Source: Bacilli bacterium (GTDB lineage: Bacteria > Bacillota_I > Bacilli_A > ML615J-28 > CAG-698). From it: DNA of 10,085 bases. The stretch is from assembly GCA_016282055.1 (NCBI GenBank), contig JAEEJT010000040.1:1-10085 (forward strand). The letters are read 5' to 3'. The stretch's first letter is position 1, and each line of letters starts with the position of its first letter. The position numbers and the translations under genes were made by a program. Below, piece by piece: positions 1-6,736 of the stretch. Under the pieces are notes generated by a model. It was given only the letters and a program-made list of their open reading frames with translations, was not told where the DNA came from and ran no database searches.

Positions 1-2
1 AA

Positions 3-782
3 TATTTCGAGGATGCATCTAATAGTAGTGATGATTATAAAAGAAATAGGATTAGACATAAAATTATTCCTGTTTTAAAAGAAGAAAGTGATGATTTTTA
101 TAATAAGATTTATGAATATTCTACATTACTTTTAAATGCTAGTAAGATAGTTGATGAAAAAAGAGATTTATTTATTAAAAATAATGTTAGTTTTAGTGAA
201 TATATTACATTTAAAAAATCTATATTATTAAAAGAAGATGATTTCTTTATTGGTGAAGTATTATTTGAGTTATTAAAGGAGTATTCTTTAAGTAGTAGTA
301 ATATAAAAGAACTTATTAATATTATTAAAAAAACGTCTGGTAATTTCCAAACTAAGTTTAAAGATTTATTTTATTTTATTATTGAATATGAAAATATATA
401 TATTAAGAAGAGTATTAATGAAAAAAATGATGTTAATATTTTAGTTAATGATATTGGTATTTACAAGATTAATGACAAAAAATGTTTAATTGTTGAGGAA
501 GTAAGTAATAATATTTCTAATTTAGATGTTTTGTGTTATAATAAAAATAACTTACCGATTACGGTAAGAACAAGAAAACCTGGAGATAAAATTAAATTAT
601 CTTGTGGTTATAAAAAGATTAAAGATTTGTTTATTGATTTAAAAATACCAAGTGAAAAGAGAAATGAATCTTTGATTTGTGAAAAGGATGGTAATATACT
701 TGCTGTTCTTGGAATTAAAAAAAGTGATGATCTTAAAGATTTAAAAGAATCTAATATTTGTATTTATATAAAGGAGTTATAA
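3..782 (+). CDS. tilS: tRNA(Ile)-lysidine synthetase TilS, C-terminal part (5' truncated by window)
   Basis: The frame is open from base 3 to the TAA at 780-782, giving 259 residues without a start, so the gene begins upstream. TilS uses ATP and lysine to convert C34 of the AUA-reading tRNA-Ile to lysidine in the cytoplasm. The N-terminal ATP-pyrophosphatase domain with its SGGxDS loop lies mostly outside the window. What remains opens with a DxSN...YxRNRIRH stretch (visible residues 4-19, then IIPVLK), typical of the end of the TilS catalytic domain. A lysine-rich helical linker follows. The C-terminal substrate-binding domain shows VRTRKPGD at about 188-195 and KDLFIDLKIP at about 207-216. 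A TTG at 531 could be misread as a start but is internal. The last codons contain the AAGGAG (771-776) that serves hpt. The family call rests on these motifs and on the adjacent hpt and ftsH, the classic Bacillota order. Confidence 0.93.
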   Translation, partial: YFEDASNSSDDYKRNRIRHKIIPVLKEESDDFYNKIYEYSTLLLNASKIVDEKRDLFIKNNVSFSEYITFKKSILLKEDDFFIGEVLFELLKEYSLSSSNIKELINIIKKTSGNFQTKFKDLFYFIIEYENIYIKKSINEKNDVNILVNDIGIYKINDKKCLIVEEVSNNISNLDVLCYNKNNLPITVRTRKPGDKIKLSCGYKKIKDLFIDLKIPSEKRNESLICEKDGNILAVLGIKKSDDLKDLKESNICIYIKEL

Positions 783-783
783 A

Positions 784-1323
784 ATGGAAGATTTTATAGA
801 AGAAGTCATATTTAGCAACGAAGAGATTGTTAAGAAATGTGATGAGATTGGGAAATTAATTACAGAAGAATATAAAGATAAGAAACCTGTTTTAATTGGT
901 TTATTAAAAGGATGTATTCCATTCTTTGCTGAACTTATGAAACATATCAAATGTGATATGGAAATAGATTTTATGGATGTTAGTAGTTATCAAGGATCTC
1001 ATTCTACTGGTGCTGTTACTATTCATAAAGATATTAAAGTTGATATTCGTAATCGTCATGTGATCTTAGTTGAAGATATCGTTGATAGTGGATTAACAAT
1101 TCAAGAGGTTATTAATTTACTTGAGGATAGAGGTGCTAAGAGTATTGAAATAGCTACTTTACTAGATAAACCTGCTGGACGTGTTATTGAATGTAAAGAA
1201 CCTAAGTATATTTGTAAAACTATTGAACCTAAGTTTGTTGTTGGGTTTGGACTTGATTATAATCAATTATATCGTAATTTAGATTATGTTGGTGTATTAA
1301 AACGTAGTGTATATGAGAAATAG
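784..1323 (+). CDS. hpt: Hypoxanthine phosphoribosyltransferase
   Basis: This 179-residue cytoplasmic enzyme transfers phosphoribose from PRPP to hypoxanthine (and usually guanine), giving IMP or GMP in purine salvage. The length is normal for bacterial Hpt. Visible signatures are LLKGCIPFFAEL (40-51), with the PPi-binding LKG loop, the flexible-loop segment around SSYQGS (67-72), and the PRPP-binding loop ILVEDIVDSGLTI (94-106) with the acidic pair E97-D98. The base-binding C-terminus reads KFVVGFGLDYNQLYRNL (150-166). The start is fixed by AAGGAG at 771-776, seven bases upstream of the ATG, and only one base separates it from the tilS stop, so the two are co-transcribed and probably translationally coupled. 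AdeC at 7798 would supply its substrate hypoxanthine from adenine. TilS-Hpt-FtsH is a conserved Bacillota cluster; in some relatives TilS and Hpt are fused or interact, which cannot be judged here. Confidence 0.96.
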   Translation: MEDFIEEVIFSNEEIVKKCDEIGKLITEEYKDKKPVLIGLLKGCIPFFAELMKHIKCDMEIDFMDVSSYQGSHSTGAVTIHKDIKVDIRNRHVILVEDIVDSGLTIQEVINLLEDRGAKSIEIATLLDKPAGRVIECKEPKYICKTIEPKFVVGFGLDYNQLYRNLDYVGVLKRSVYEK

Positions 1324-1332
1324 AGGTAAGAT

Positions 1333-3336
1333 ATGAATCAAAATCAAAAAGGAACTAATAATAGCAAGAAGTATATTGGTATTATCGTTATTCTTGTTTT
1401 ATTAATGTTTGGTGTATGGCAATTCATTAACCAATACGTTAATCAAGCAGATGAATTGACTCAGAATAATTTCTGGGAGTTACTTGATAGTGGTAAGATT
1501 GAATCTATGACTATTAAACCTGCTGGTAATGAGAATACTTTTGATTACCAAATTAATGGTAAATATATTGATAGTAAAGGTAATAAGAAAAATTATACAA
1601 TTATTATTGCTCAAGAAATTGTAAATAATGAGATTTTATCACCTAATGGACAATATGCTACTAAGTGTGATAAGAATCAAGTCAAATTAATTAGAATTGA
1701 TTGGGGTAGCATTTTAGCAATATTTGTACCACTAATTTTAATGGGTGTTTTATTTGTATTCTTACTTAGAAGTACAAGTGGAAGTAATAAACAAGCTTTT
1801 GACTTTGGTAAGAGTAGAGCTAGAAATAAAAAGAGTGATAAGACATTTAATGATGTTGCTGGTTGTGAAGAAGAGATTGAAGAGTTAAAAGAAATCGTTG
1901 ATTACTTACGTAATCCACGTAAGTATCAAGAAATTGGAGCAAGAGTTCCTAAAGGTGTTATCTTAGTTGGTCCTCCTGGAACTGGTAAAACTTTACTTGC
2001 TAAAGCTGTTGCTGGAGAGGCAAAGGTCCCTTTCTATTCAATCAGTGGTAGTGATTTCGTTGAAATGTTTGTTGGTGTTGGTGCTAGTCGTGTTAGAGAT
2101 ATGTTCAAGAATGCTAAACAAACAGCACCATGCATCATCTTTATTGATGAAATTGATGCTGTTGGTAGACAACGTGGTGCTGGTTTAGGTGGTGGTCATG
2201 ATGAACGTGAACAAACACTTAACCAATTGTTAGTTGAAATGGATGGATTTGCTGAAAATAGTGGTGTTATTGTAATGGCTGCAACAAATAGAGTTGATAT
2301 CTTAGATCCAGCCCTATTAAGACCTGGTAGATTTGATAGACACATTAGAATTAGTAATCCTGATGTTAAAGGTAGAGTTAGTATTTTAAAAGTACATGCT
2401 CGTAATAAGAAATTATCTGATAAGATAAATCTTGAAGATATTGCCAAACGTACTCCTGGATTTAGTGGAGCAGATCTTGAGAACTTGCTTAACGAAGCTG
2501 CATTACTTGCTGCAAGAGAAAATAGACGTGAGATCCGTATATTTGATATTGATGAAGCAATTGATAGAGTTATGATGGGTCCTGCTAAGAAAACAAGAAA
2601 ATATACTGAGAGTGAAAAATTAACTACTGCTTATCATGAAGCTGGTCATGCCGTAATTGGATTAAAACTTAAGAATGCTCAAGTTGTTCAAAAAGTTACT
2701 ATTATTCCAAGAGGAGATGCTGGTGGTTATACAATGATGACTCCAGAAGAAGAACAATTCAATTATACACGTAATGAGTTAATTGAAAATATTACTGGTT
2801 TACTTGGTGGTAGAGTTAGTGAAGAAATTTTAACTAATGATATTACAACTGGAGCTTATGATGACTTAAAGAGAGCAACAAAACTTGCTCGTAGTATGGT
2901 AGCCACATATGGAATGAGTAGTTTAGGTCCTATCCAATATGAAGAAGGAAATCATTCTGTATTCTTAGGTAGAGATTATATGAACGAAAAGAATTTCTCT
3001 GATCAAGTAGCTTTAGAAATTGACCAAGAAGTTAGAAAGATTATTCAAGAATGTTACAATAAAGCAACTGAAGTATTAAGAGAAAATATTGATTTAGTTA
3101 AAAATATTGCTAAACATTTAGTTGAAATTGAAACATTAACAAGAGAAGATATCTATGAAATTTGTAACACTGGTAAACTTGAATGGTGGGAAAAGAAAAA
3201 ACAAGAAGAAGAAGCCAAGAAAATAGCTAGTGAAAAAGAACAAGAATTAAAAGATATTTATCAAAAACAACTTGATGCAATGAAAGAAGCTAGAGAAAAA
3301 GCTGAAAAGGAAAATAAAAATCCTTTAGATAAATAA
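1333..3336 (+). CDS. ftsH: ATP-dependent zinc metalloprotease FtsH
   Basis: FtsH is a membrane-anchored hexameric AAA+ protease that extracts and degrades membrane proteins and some soluble regulators. At 667 residues it has normal length. Order of parts: transmembrane helix about 14-32; an extracytoplasmic domain; second helix about 126-146; AAA+ domain with Walker A GPPGTGKT (213-220), pore motif FVG (246-248), Walker B IIFIDE (268-273), and the second region of homology ending in the arginine pair of LLRPGRFDR (328-336). The M41 protease domain follows with the zinc motif HEAGH (435-439) and third ligand probably D511 in GAYDDLKRAT. The C-terminus (about 615-660) is a charged Glu/Lys-rich tail with coiled-coil character. 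All catalytic residues are intact. The AGAGG at 1322-1326 overlaps the hpt stop and sits six bases before the ATG. The gene is in the tilS-hpt-ftsH-rqcP run. Confidence 0.98.
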   Translation: MNQNQKGTNNSKKYIGIIVILVLLMFGVWQFINQYVNQADELTQNNFWELLDSGKIESMTIKPAGNENTFDYQINGKYIDSKGNKKNYTIIIAQEIVNNEILSPNGQYATKCDKNQVKLIRIDWGSILAIFVPLILMGVLFVFLLRSTSGSNKQAFDFGKSRARNKKSDKTFNDVAGCEEEIEELKEIVDYLRNPRKYQEIGARVPKGVILVGPPGTGKTLLAKAVAGEAKVPFYSISGSDFVEMFVGVGASRVRDMFKNAKQTAPCIIFIDEIDAVGRQRGAGLGGGHDEREQTLNQLLVEMDGFAENSGVIVMAATNRVDILDPALLRPGRFDRHIRISNPDVKGRVSILKVHARNKKLSDKINLEDIAKRTPGFSGADLENLLNEAALLAARENRREIRIFDIDEAIDRVMMGPAKKTRKYTESEKLTTAYHEAGHAVIGLKLKNAQVVQKVTIIPRGDAGGYTMMTPEEEQFNYTRNELIENITGLLGGRVSEEILTNDITTGAYDDLKRATKLARSMVATYGMSSLGPIQYEEGNHSVFLGRDYMNEKNFSDQVALEIDQEVRKIIQECYNKATEVLRENIDLVKNIAKHLVEIETLTREDIYEICNTGKLEWWEKKKQEEEAKKIASEKEQELKDIYQKQLDAMKEAREKAEKENKNPLDK

Positions 3337-3338
3337 TT

Positions 3339-3608
3339 ATGAGACTAGATAAGTTTTTAAAAGTATCAAGAATTATAAAAAGACGTACTGTAGCTAAGGA
3401 TGCTAGTTTAGATAGTCTTATTATGGTTAATGATAAGATATGTAAACCTAGTTATGATGTTAAAGTTGGAGATATAATTAAAATTAATTATTATCACCAA
3501 ACACTTGTTGTTAAGGTTCTTGAGATTATTAATACAACGAAAAAGTCTGATGCATCTAGTATGTATGAAATACTTGAAGTTATAGAAAATAAAAATGAAA
3601 CATTTTAG
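3339..3608 (+). CDS. rqcP: RqcP, S4-domain ribosome quality control protein (YabO/Hsp15 family)
   Basis: This small basic protein of 89 residues has an S4 RNA-binding fold across nearly its whole length. It opens MRLDKFLKVSRIIKRR, close to Bacillus YabO as I remember it, and continues with the S4 signature through VNDKICKPSYDVKVGD (30-45). In the family, RqcP works with RqcH on obstructed 50S subunits and helps drive addition of C-terminal alanine tails; R2 and R16, on the basic face, are present. The ATG lies only two bases after the ftsH stop and no Shine-Dalgarno is placed in front of it, so translation probably depends on ribosomes finishing ftsH. In Bacillus subtilis the gene sits instead in the nearby yabP-divIC cluster. 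The final codons (NETF-stop) are read through the left half of a 28-bp palindrome at 3597-3624. Confidence in the family is high; the exact role is inferred from homology. Confidence 0.9.
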   Translation: MRLDKFLKVSRIIKRRTVAKDASLDSLIMVNDKICKPSYDVKVGDIIKINYYHQTLVVKVLEIINTTKKSDASSMYEILEVIENKNETF

Positions 3609-3628
3609 ATATCTAAAATGTTTCTTTT
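3597..3628 (+). terminator. Perfect 28-bp palindrome with short T run at the rqcP end
   Basis: GAAACATTTTAGAT is followed immediately by its exact reverse complement (3597-3624), which can fold as a 12-bp stem with an ATAT loop, followed by TTTT and then AATAAGG. The left arm codes for the last RqcP residues and includes its TAG stop. It looks like an intrinsic terminator or attenuator, but the stem is AT-rich and the T run is short, so partial read-through into maf is likely, since I see no separate maf promoter. Confidence 0.6.
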
Positions 3629-3631
3629 AAT

Positions 3632-3637
3632 AAGGAG
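3632..3637 (+). promoter_or_regulatory. Shine-Dalgarno site that sets the maf start
   Basis: AAGGAG lies four bases before the ATG at 3642. The longer reading from the ATG at 3618 would start inside the palindrome and has no such site ahead of it, so the downstream start is preferred. The spacing is slightly short but usable. Confidence 0.75.
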
Positions 3638-3641
3638 TAAT

Positions 3642-4196
3642 ATGTTAATATTAGGAAGCAAATCACCAAGAAGAAAAGAAATACTAGAAATGGCAAATAT
3701 TCCTTTTAAAGTATTTAAAAAGGATATTGATGAAGATATAAATGAATCTGACCCATATTTATATGCTAAACTTACAGCACTTAAAAAAGGACAAGTTATA
3801 TCAAATGAATTTAGAAATGATGTTGTTTTATGTTGTGATACAATAGTATGTCTTGATAATGAAATATTGGAAAAACCTGTTGATAAAGATGATTGTTATA
3901 AAATGATATCAAAACTATCTGGTAATAAACATGTTGTTATAACTGGAGTATATATTGGATCTAGTAATAAGTATTATAACTTCTATGTTTCAACTGAAGT
4001 ATACGTAGACAAATTAACTGATAGAGAAATTATAGATTATGTTAATACTAAAGAACCTTATGATAAAGCTGGTGGATATGCCATTCAAGGGTTATTTAGT
4101 AAACATATATCTAAAATTATTGGTGATTATTATAATGTTATGGGTCTTCCTTTAAATAGTATATATACTTATTTAAAAGAGTTTCATATTATATAA
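3642..4196 (+). CDS. maf: Maf-type nucleoside triphosphate pyrophosphatase (dTTP/UTP type, YhdE-like)
   Basis: The protein has 184 residues from the chosen ATG. It starts MLILGSKSPRRKEIL, the normal N-terminus of the family, which supports this start over the one 24 bases upstream. Maf proteins hydrolyse nucleoside triphosphates, including modified ones, to the monophosphate plus pyrophosphate and so clean the nucleotide pool. Key segments are SPRR (8-11), the CDTIV strand with catalytic-type D66, the EKP loop (77-79), the AGGYAIQG segment (143-150) and GDYYNVMGLPL (161-171). The Q in GYAIQG and the overall pattern fit the dTTP/UTP pyrophosphatase subgroup, a family-level inference. It is the last gene of the left block, following a palindrome and preceding a clear terminator. 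In Bacillus, Maf is linked to septum formation when overproduced; that need not hold here. Confidence 0.94.
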   Translation: MLILGSKSPRRKEILEMANIPFKVFKKDIDEDINESDPYLYAKLTALKKGQVISNEFRNDVVLCCDTIVCLDNEILEKPVDKDDCYKMISKLSGNKHVVITGVYIGSSNKYYNFYVSTEVYVDKLTDREIIDYVNTKEPYDKAGGYAIQGLFSKHISKIIGDYYNVMGLPLNSIYTYLKEFHII

Positions 4197-4220
4197 GAGG
4201 CGATTATGCCTCTTTTTTTA
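4195..4220 (+). terminator. Intrinsic terminator after maf
   Basis: A 7-bp stem AAGAGGC/GCCTCTT (4195-4201 and 4208-4214) closes a six-base GATTAT loop and runs into a T tract (4213-4219). It overlaps the maf stop codon and ends the tilS-maf block. Confidence 0.92.
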
Positions 4221-4221
4221 T

Positions 4222-4250
4222 TTGACTTTATAAAATATGTATTATATAAT
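4222..4250 (+). promoter_or_regulatory. Sigma-A-type promoter for the YugP-like gene
   Basis: The -35 element TTGACT (4222-4227) and a perfect -10 TATAAT (4245-4250) are separated by exactly 17 bases. The expected transcript start is near 4257, about 24 bases before the ATG. It begins directly after the maf terminator, so this gene is transcribed independently. Confidence 0.85.
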
Positions 4251-4280
4251 AAAGTTATATAGTCAATAGCGAGGTGTTTT

Positions 4281-5066
4281 ATGAAAGATTTTATAGATGG
4301 TATGTCTATCTTATTGTTACTTGCTTTAGGTATTGTTGCTGTTCTTATTGCAATTTGTAGTATTGTATCATTTTTTATGTATATCTATTTATTCTTTGGA
4401 TATATGAGATATAATAAACAAAAAGTTAGTAGTGGCGTTAAAGGTAAAGATGTTGCTAGAGAATTACTAGATAAAAATGGCTTAGAAAAAATTAAAGTAG
4501 TTAGATCTAGTATTTTTACTGCATTTACTGTTGGAAATAGTTATAGTCATTATTTCCATAGAATTAGACTTAGAGGTTTAATTTATAAAAAAGCATCTTT
4601 AACAAGTGTTGCTGTAGCTGGACAAAAAGTAAATCTTGCTTTACTTGATAAAGCTGGAGATCCATTAATGAAAAGACAAATTAAATTAATTCCACTTGCA
4701 TTTTTTGGTCCATTATTAGCTGTTGTAGTTATTGCTCTTGGTGTGTTCTTAGATTTTGCTTATTTTGAAGGTAATGGAATTACATCATTAATAAGTGTTA
4801 TTTTTGGTTTATTTTTCTATTCTCTTTCTGTAGTTTTACAAGTAAATACATATAGATTAGAGAAAAAAGCTCAATCTTCTACAATGGATTTATTATATGA
4901 TAATGGATATATAAATGAACAAGAAAAAGAAGATTGTAAAGAGTTATTTAGATTATATAATTTAACTTATATAATGAATATTATTGTTTCTATATTAGAG
5001 TTAATTAGAGAAATTATTAAGTTATTACTTAAGATTCTTAGAGCAATGCAAAAATCCAAAAATTAA
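4281..5066 (+). CDS. YugP-like membrane protein with degenerate zinc-protease motif (probable pseudoprotease, PF04298 relative)
   Basis: This membrane protein has 261 residues and starts at an ATG five bases after GAGGTG-type Shine-Dalgarno sequence (4271-4276). It has a long hydrophobic N-terminus (about 9-42), a soluble segment, two membrane helices (about 137-159 and 167-188) and a hydrophobic or amphipathic C-terminal helix (about 228-252). The layout and many local patterns match YugP-type zinc peptidases: GKDVARELLDKNGL (55-68), HY at 90-91 where the family has DHYDP, then SLTSVAVA (106-113), a conserved-looking R132 and P138 (KRQIKLIP), and a late glutamate E194 at the family's PVEF position. 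Where the family has HEVGH, this protein reads QKVNL (115-119), so both histidines and the catalytic glutamate are gone. I infer a non-catalytic relative, perhaps a scaffold or regulator. The alignment was made by eye from memory. The gene is monocistronic between a promoter and a shared terminator, and the frame is intact, so it is not simply a decayed gene. Confidence 0.72.
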   Translation: MKDFIDGMSILLLLALGIVAVLIAICSIVSFFMYIYLFFGYMRYNKQKVSSGVKGKDVARELLDKNGLEKIKVVRSSIFTAFTVGNSYSHYFHRIRLRGLIYKKASLTSVAVAGQKVNLALLDKAGDPLMKRQIKLIPLAFFGPLLAVVVIALGVFLDFAYFEGNGITSLISVIFGLFFYSLSVVLQVNTYRLEKKAQSSTMDLLYDNGYINEQEKEDCKELFRLYNLTYIMNIIVSILELIREIIKLLLKILRAMQKSKN

Positions 5067-5105
5067 AAAAATAATCCGATATCATTCGATATCGGATTTT
5101 TGTTT
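5067..5105. terminator. Bidirectional terminator between convergent genes
   Basis: An 11-bp stem AATCCGATATC/GATATCGGATT (5073-5083 and 5088-5098) with an ATTC loop is flanked by an A run on the left and a T run on the right, so it can stop transcription in both directions. The last five codons of the minus-strand channel gene and its TGA lie inside the hairpin. Confidence 0.9.
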
Positions 5106-5720
5106 TTTAGTTAATTTTTCAATGTAAGCTATAAGTAATGAACCTAATGTATTACCAACAACACATAATAAGAAATATAGAATTGCTTTAAAATTATATA
5201 AACGTGTAAAACTAATATAAGCAAGATCAGCAATACAGTGATTAAAACCTGCAAGTATAAATACTGGTATTGCAAATAATATACCAACTAGTTTATTATT
5301 GTTTTTATAAATTACAACTGCAAGATACATTAATACGCCGCAGAAGAATGCTTTTATTAAAGTCTCAATAACGTTTTGATTTATTTTAGCATTGTATAAA
5401 TTAATTAATGTTTCGTTTTTTGTATAGAAACTTAACATTGTACCAAATAATAATACACCAACAATATTACCTAATAATCCAAGTGATAACTCATAATATT
5501 TGTCTTTATCAGTGTTATCAACCATAAGTCCAATTTTACCAGTATATAGGTTGTAACCTCTTAAACAAATAACAACAAGTGCAATACTAAATAAGAATGC
5601 TGCAAGACATTTGCATAATGGATTACTTGTATATGATGATACTTCAATATATACTTTTGCAGCAATAGTTATTAATAAACCAGCAAGTAAACCATTAAGG
5701 AATTTTTTTAACATGTTCAT
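5082..5720 (-). CDS. Formate/nitrite transporter (FNT) family channel protein, short form
   Basis: The 212-residue protein has about six hydrophobic segments (roughly 7-25, 38-54, 78-97, 121-138, 145-165, 178-199), the fold expected of FNT channels, which form pentamers and pass small monovalent anions such as formate, nitrite or hydrosulfide. Signature pieces are NLYTGKIG (57-64), matching the family's L-F/Y-T-G-N loop, FCGVLMYLAV (126-135), and GFNHCIAD (158-165), matching GFEHSxAN. The central histidine H161 is kept, but the usual glutamate before it is N160 and the usual asparagine after it is D165. It is shorter than FocA-type members. The ATG overlaps the peptidase stop by four bases (ATGA), and an AAAGGA site sits upstream inside that gene. 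The substrate cannot be told from sequence. It is the last gene of the hslO operon. Confidence 0.83.
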   Translation of the reverse strand: MNMLKKFLNGLLAGLLITIAAKVYIEVSSYTSNPLCKCLAAFLFSIALVVICLRGYNLYTGKIGLMVDNTDKDKYYELSLGLLGNIVGVLLFGTMLSFYTKNETLINLYNAKINQNVIETLIKAFFCGVLMYLAVVIYKNNNKLVGILFAIPVFILAGFNHCIADLAYISFTRLYNFKAILYFLLCVVGNTLGSLLIAYIEKLTKKQKSDIE

Positions 5721-6736
5721 AATACGTATCCTTTCAATAATTCTAATGTATTTTTAACGCCATTAATATGGCTTCTTTCCATTCCGTGACTATGAGCAAC
5801 GCCACTACCAATTAAAGCACCTTTTATATTATTACCTGCAACTAAAGCTGCAGATACATCGCTAGAGTAATGTGGAAAAACATCTACTGCATAGTTCAAT
5901 TCTTTATTCTTAGCTATTTCTATTAATTTATTTGTAATATTATAATTATAAGGTCCGCGACTATCTTTAGCACAAATAGATACTTTATCTTCTCTGCCAT
6001 CTAAATCAAGACCTACACATCCCATATCTACTGCTATTAGTTCATCAACGTATGGAACATAACTAGATCCAAATCCACATTCTTCATATGAAGTAAAAAT
6101 TATCTTTAGTGTGTATTTTGGAGTTAGTTTATTTTTCTGTAAATAATCAATTAAACCAAATAATATACCAACACTTAATTTATCATCTAAGAATCTTGAT
6201 TTAATGAAACCAGATTCAGTAATTGTTGTTTTTGGATCAAGAGATATAAAATCACCATTATTAATACCAAGTTTTAATGTATCATTTTTTGACCAAGTTA
6301 ATTCATCAATTCTAATATGCATATTATCTTCATTTCTTATTAGAGTAGATGCACCATCATGTACATGTGCAGCAGGAGCATTAGATAAGAATGTCCCTTG
6401 GTATGTTTTACCATCTCTTGTGTGTATTGTGCAATACTCACCATCATATGTTGGCAAAATAGGTCCACCAATTTTTTCAAATTTGATTGTTCCATCTTGT
6501 TTAATACTTCGAACGATAGCACCTAATGTGTCAACATGAGCACTTAGTCCAACAACATAATCAGATTGACCTTTAATAGTAATTACAAAATTATCTGTTT
6601 TACCAATTTCATAATTTAGATTTCTTGCTTTAGATTCTTTTTTTAAGAATTCTAATGCTTTTTTTGTATATCCACTAGGACTTGGAACTTGTAATAATTT
6701 TTTAGTAAATTCTAAAATATCTTGATATTCTTTCAT
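5717..6736 (-). CDS. M42 family metallopeptidase (glutamyl aminopeptidase/TET-like)
   Basis: This 339-residue cytoplasmic enzyme belongs to the two-metal M42 aminopeptidases, which trim N-terminal residues from peptides and often form tetrahedral dodecamers. Metal ligands and catalytic residues are visible: HVDTLG with H67 and D69, the bridging aspartate in RFLDDK (D184/D185), SYEECG with general base E218 and ligand E219, AVDMG with D237, and the late histidine cluster in AHSHGMERSH (H315-H323). The N-terminal LLQVPSPSGYT (14-24) is also typical. About residues 70-170 form the inserted beta domain. The start is set by AAGGAG (complement of 6745-6750) inside the end of hslO, and the ATG overlaps the hslO TGA by four bases. 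The downstream channel gene overlaps its stop in the same way. Nothing looks degenerate. The substrate is not predictable; the link to Hsp33 suggests peptide clean-up, which is inference. Confidence 0.92.
   Translation of the reverse strand: MKEYQDILEFTKKLLQVPSPSGYTKKALEFLKKESKARNLNYEIGKTDNFVITIKGQSDYVVGLSAHVDTLGAIVRSIKQDGTIKFEKIGGPILPTYDGEYCTIHTRDGKTYQGTFLSNAPAAHVHDGASTLIRNEDNMHIRIDELTWSKNDTLKLGINNGDFISLDPKTTITESGFIKSRFLDDKLSVGILFGLIDYLQKNKLTPKYTLKIIFTSYEECGFGSSYVPYVDELIAVDMGCVGLDLDGREDKVSICAKDSRGPYNYNITNKLIEIAKNKELNYAVDVFPHYSSDVSAALVAGNNIKGALIGSGVAHSHGMERSHINGVKNTLELLKGYVL

Noticed and set aside
531..782. Short 83-residue gene starting at TTG
   Set aside because: The same frame is open back to base 3 and the upstream part carries TilS motifs, so this is the end of tilS and not a separate gene.
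1967..2447. Overlapping open frames on both strands inside ftsH
   Set aside because: They lie wholly within a strongly conserved AAA+ domain, match no family I know and have low-complexity composition; they are shadows.
3618..3641. Earlier maf start giving eight extra residues
   Set aside because: That ATG is inside the palindrome without a Shine-Dalgarno, while MLILGSKSPRR after AAGGAG matches the family N-terminus.
6204..6539. Plus-strand and alternate minus-strand frames across the M42 peptidase
   Set aside because: The real M42 frame has all metal ligands; the others have no ribosome site or recognisable motif.
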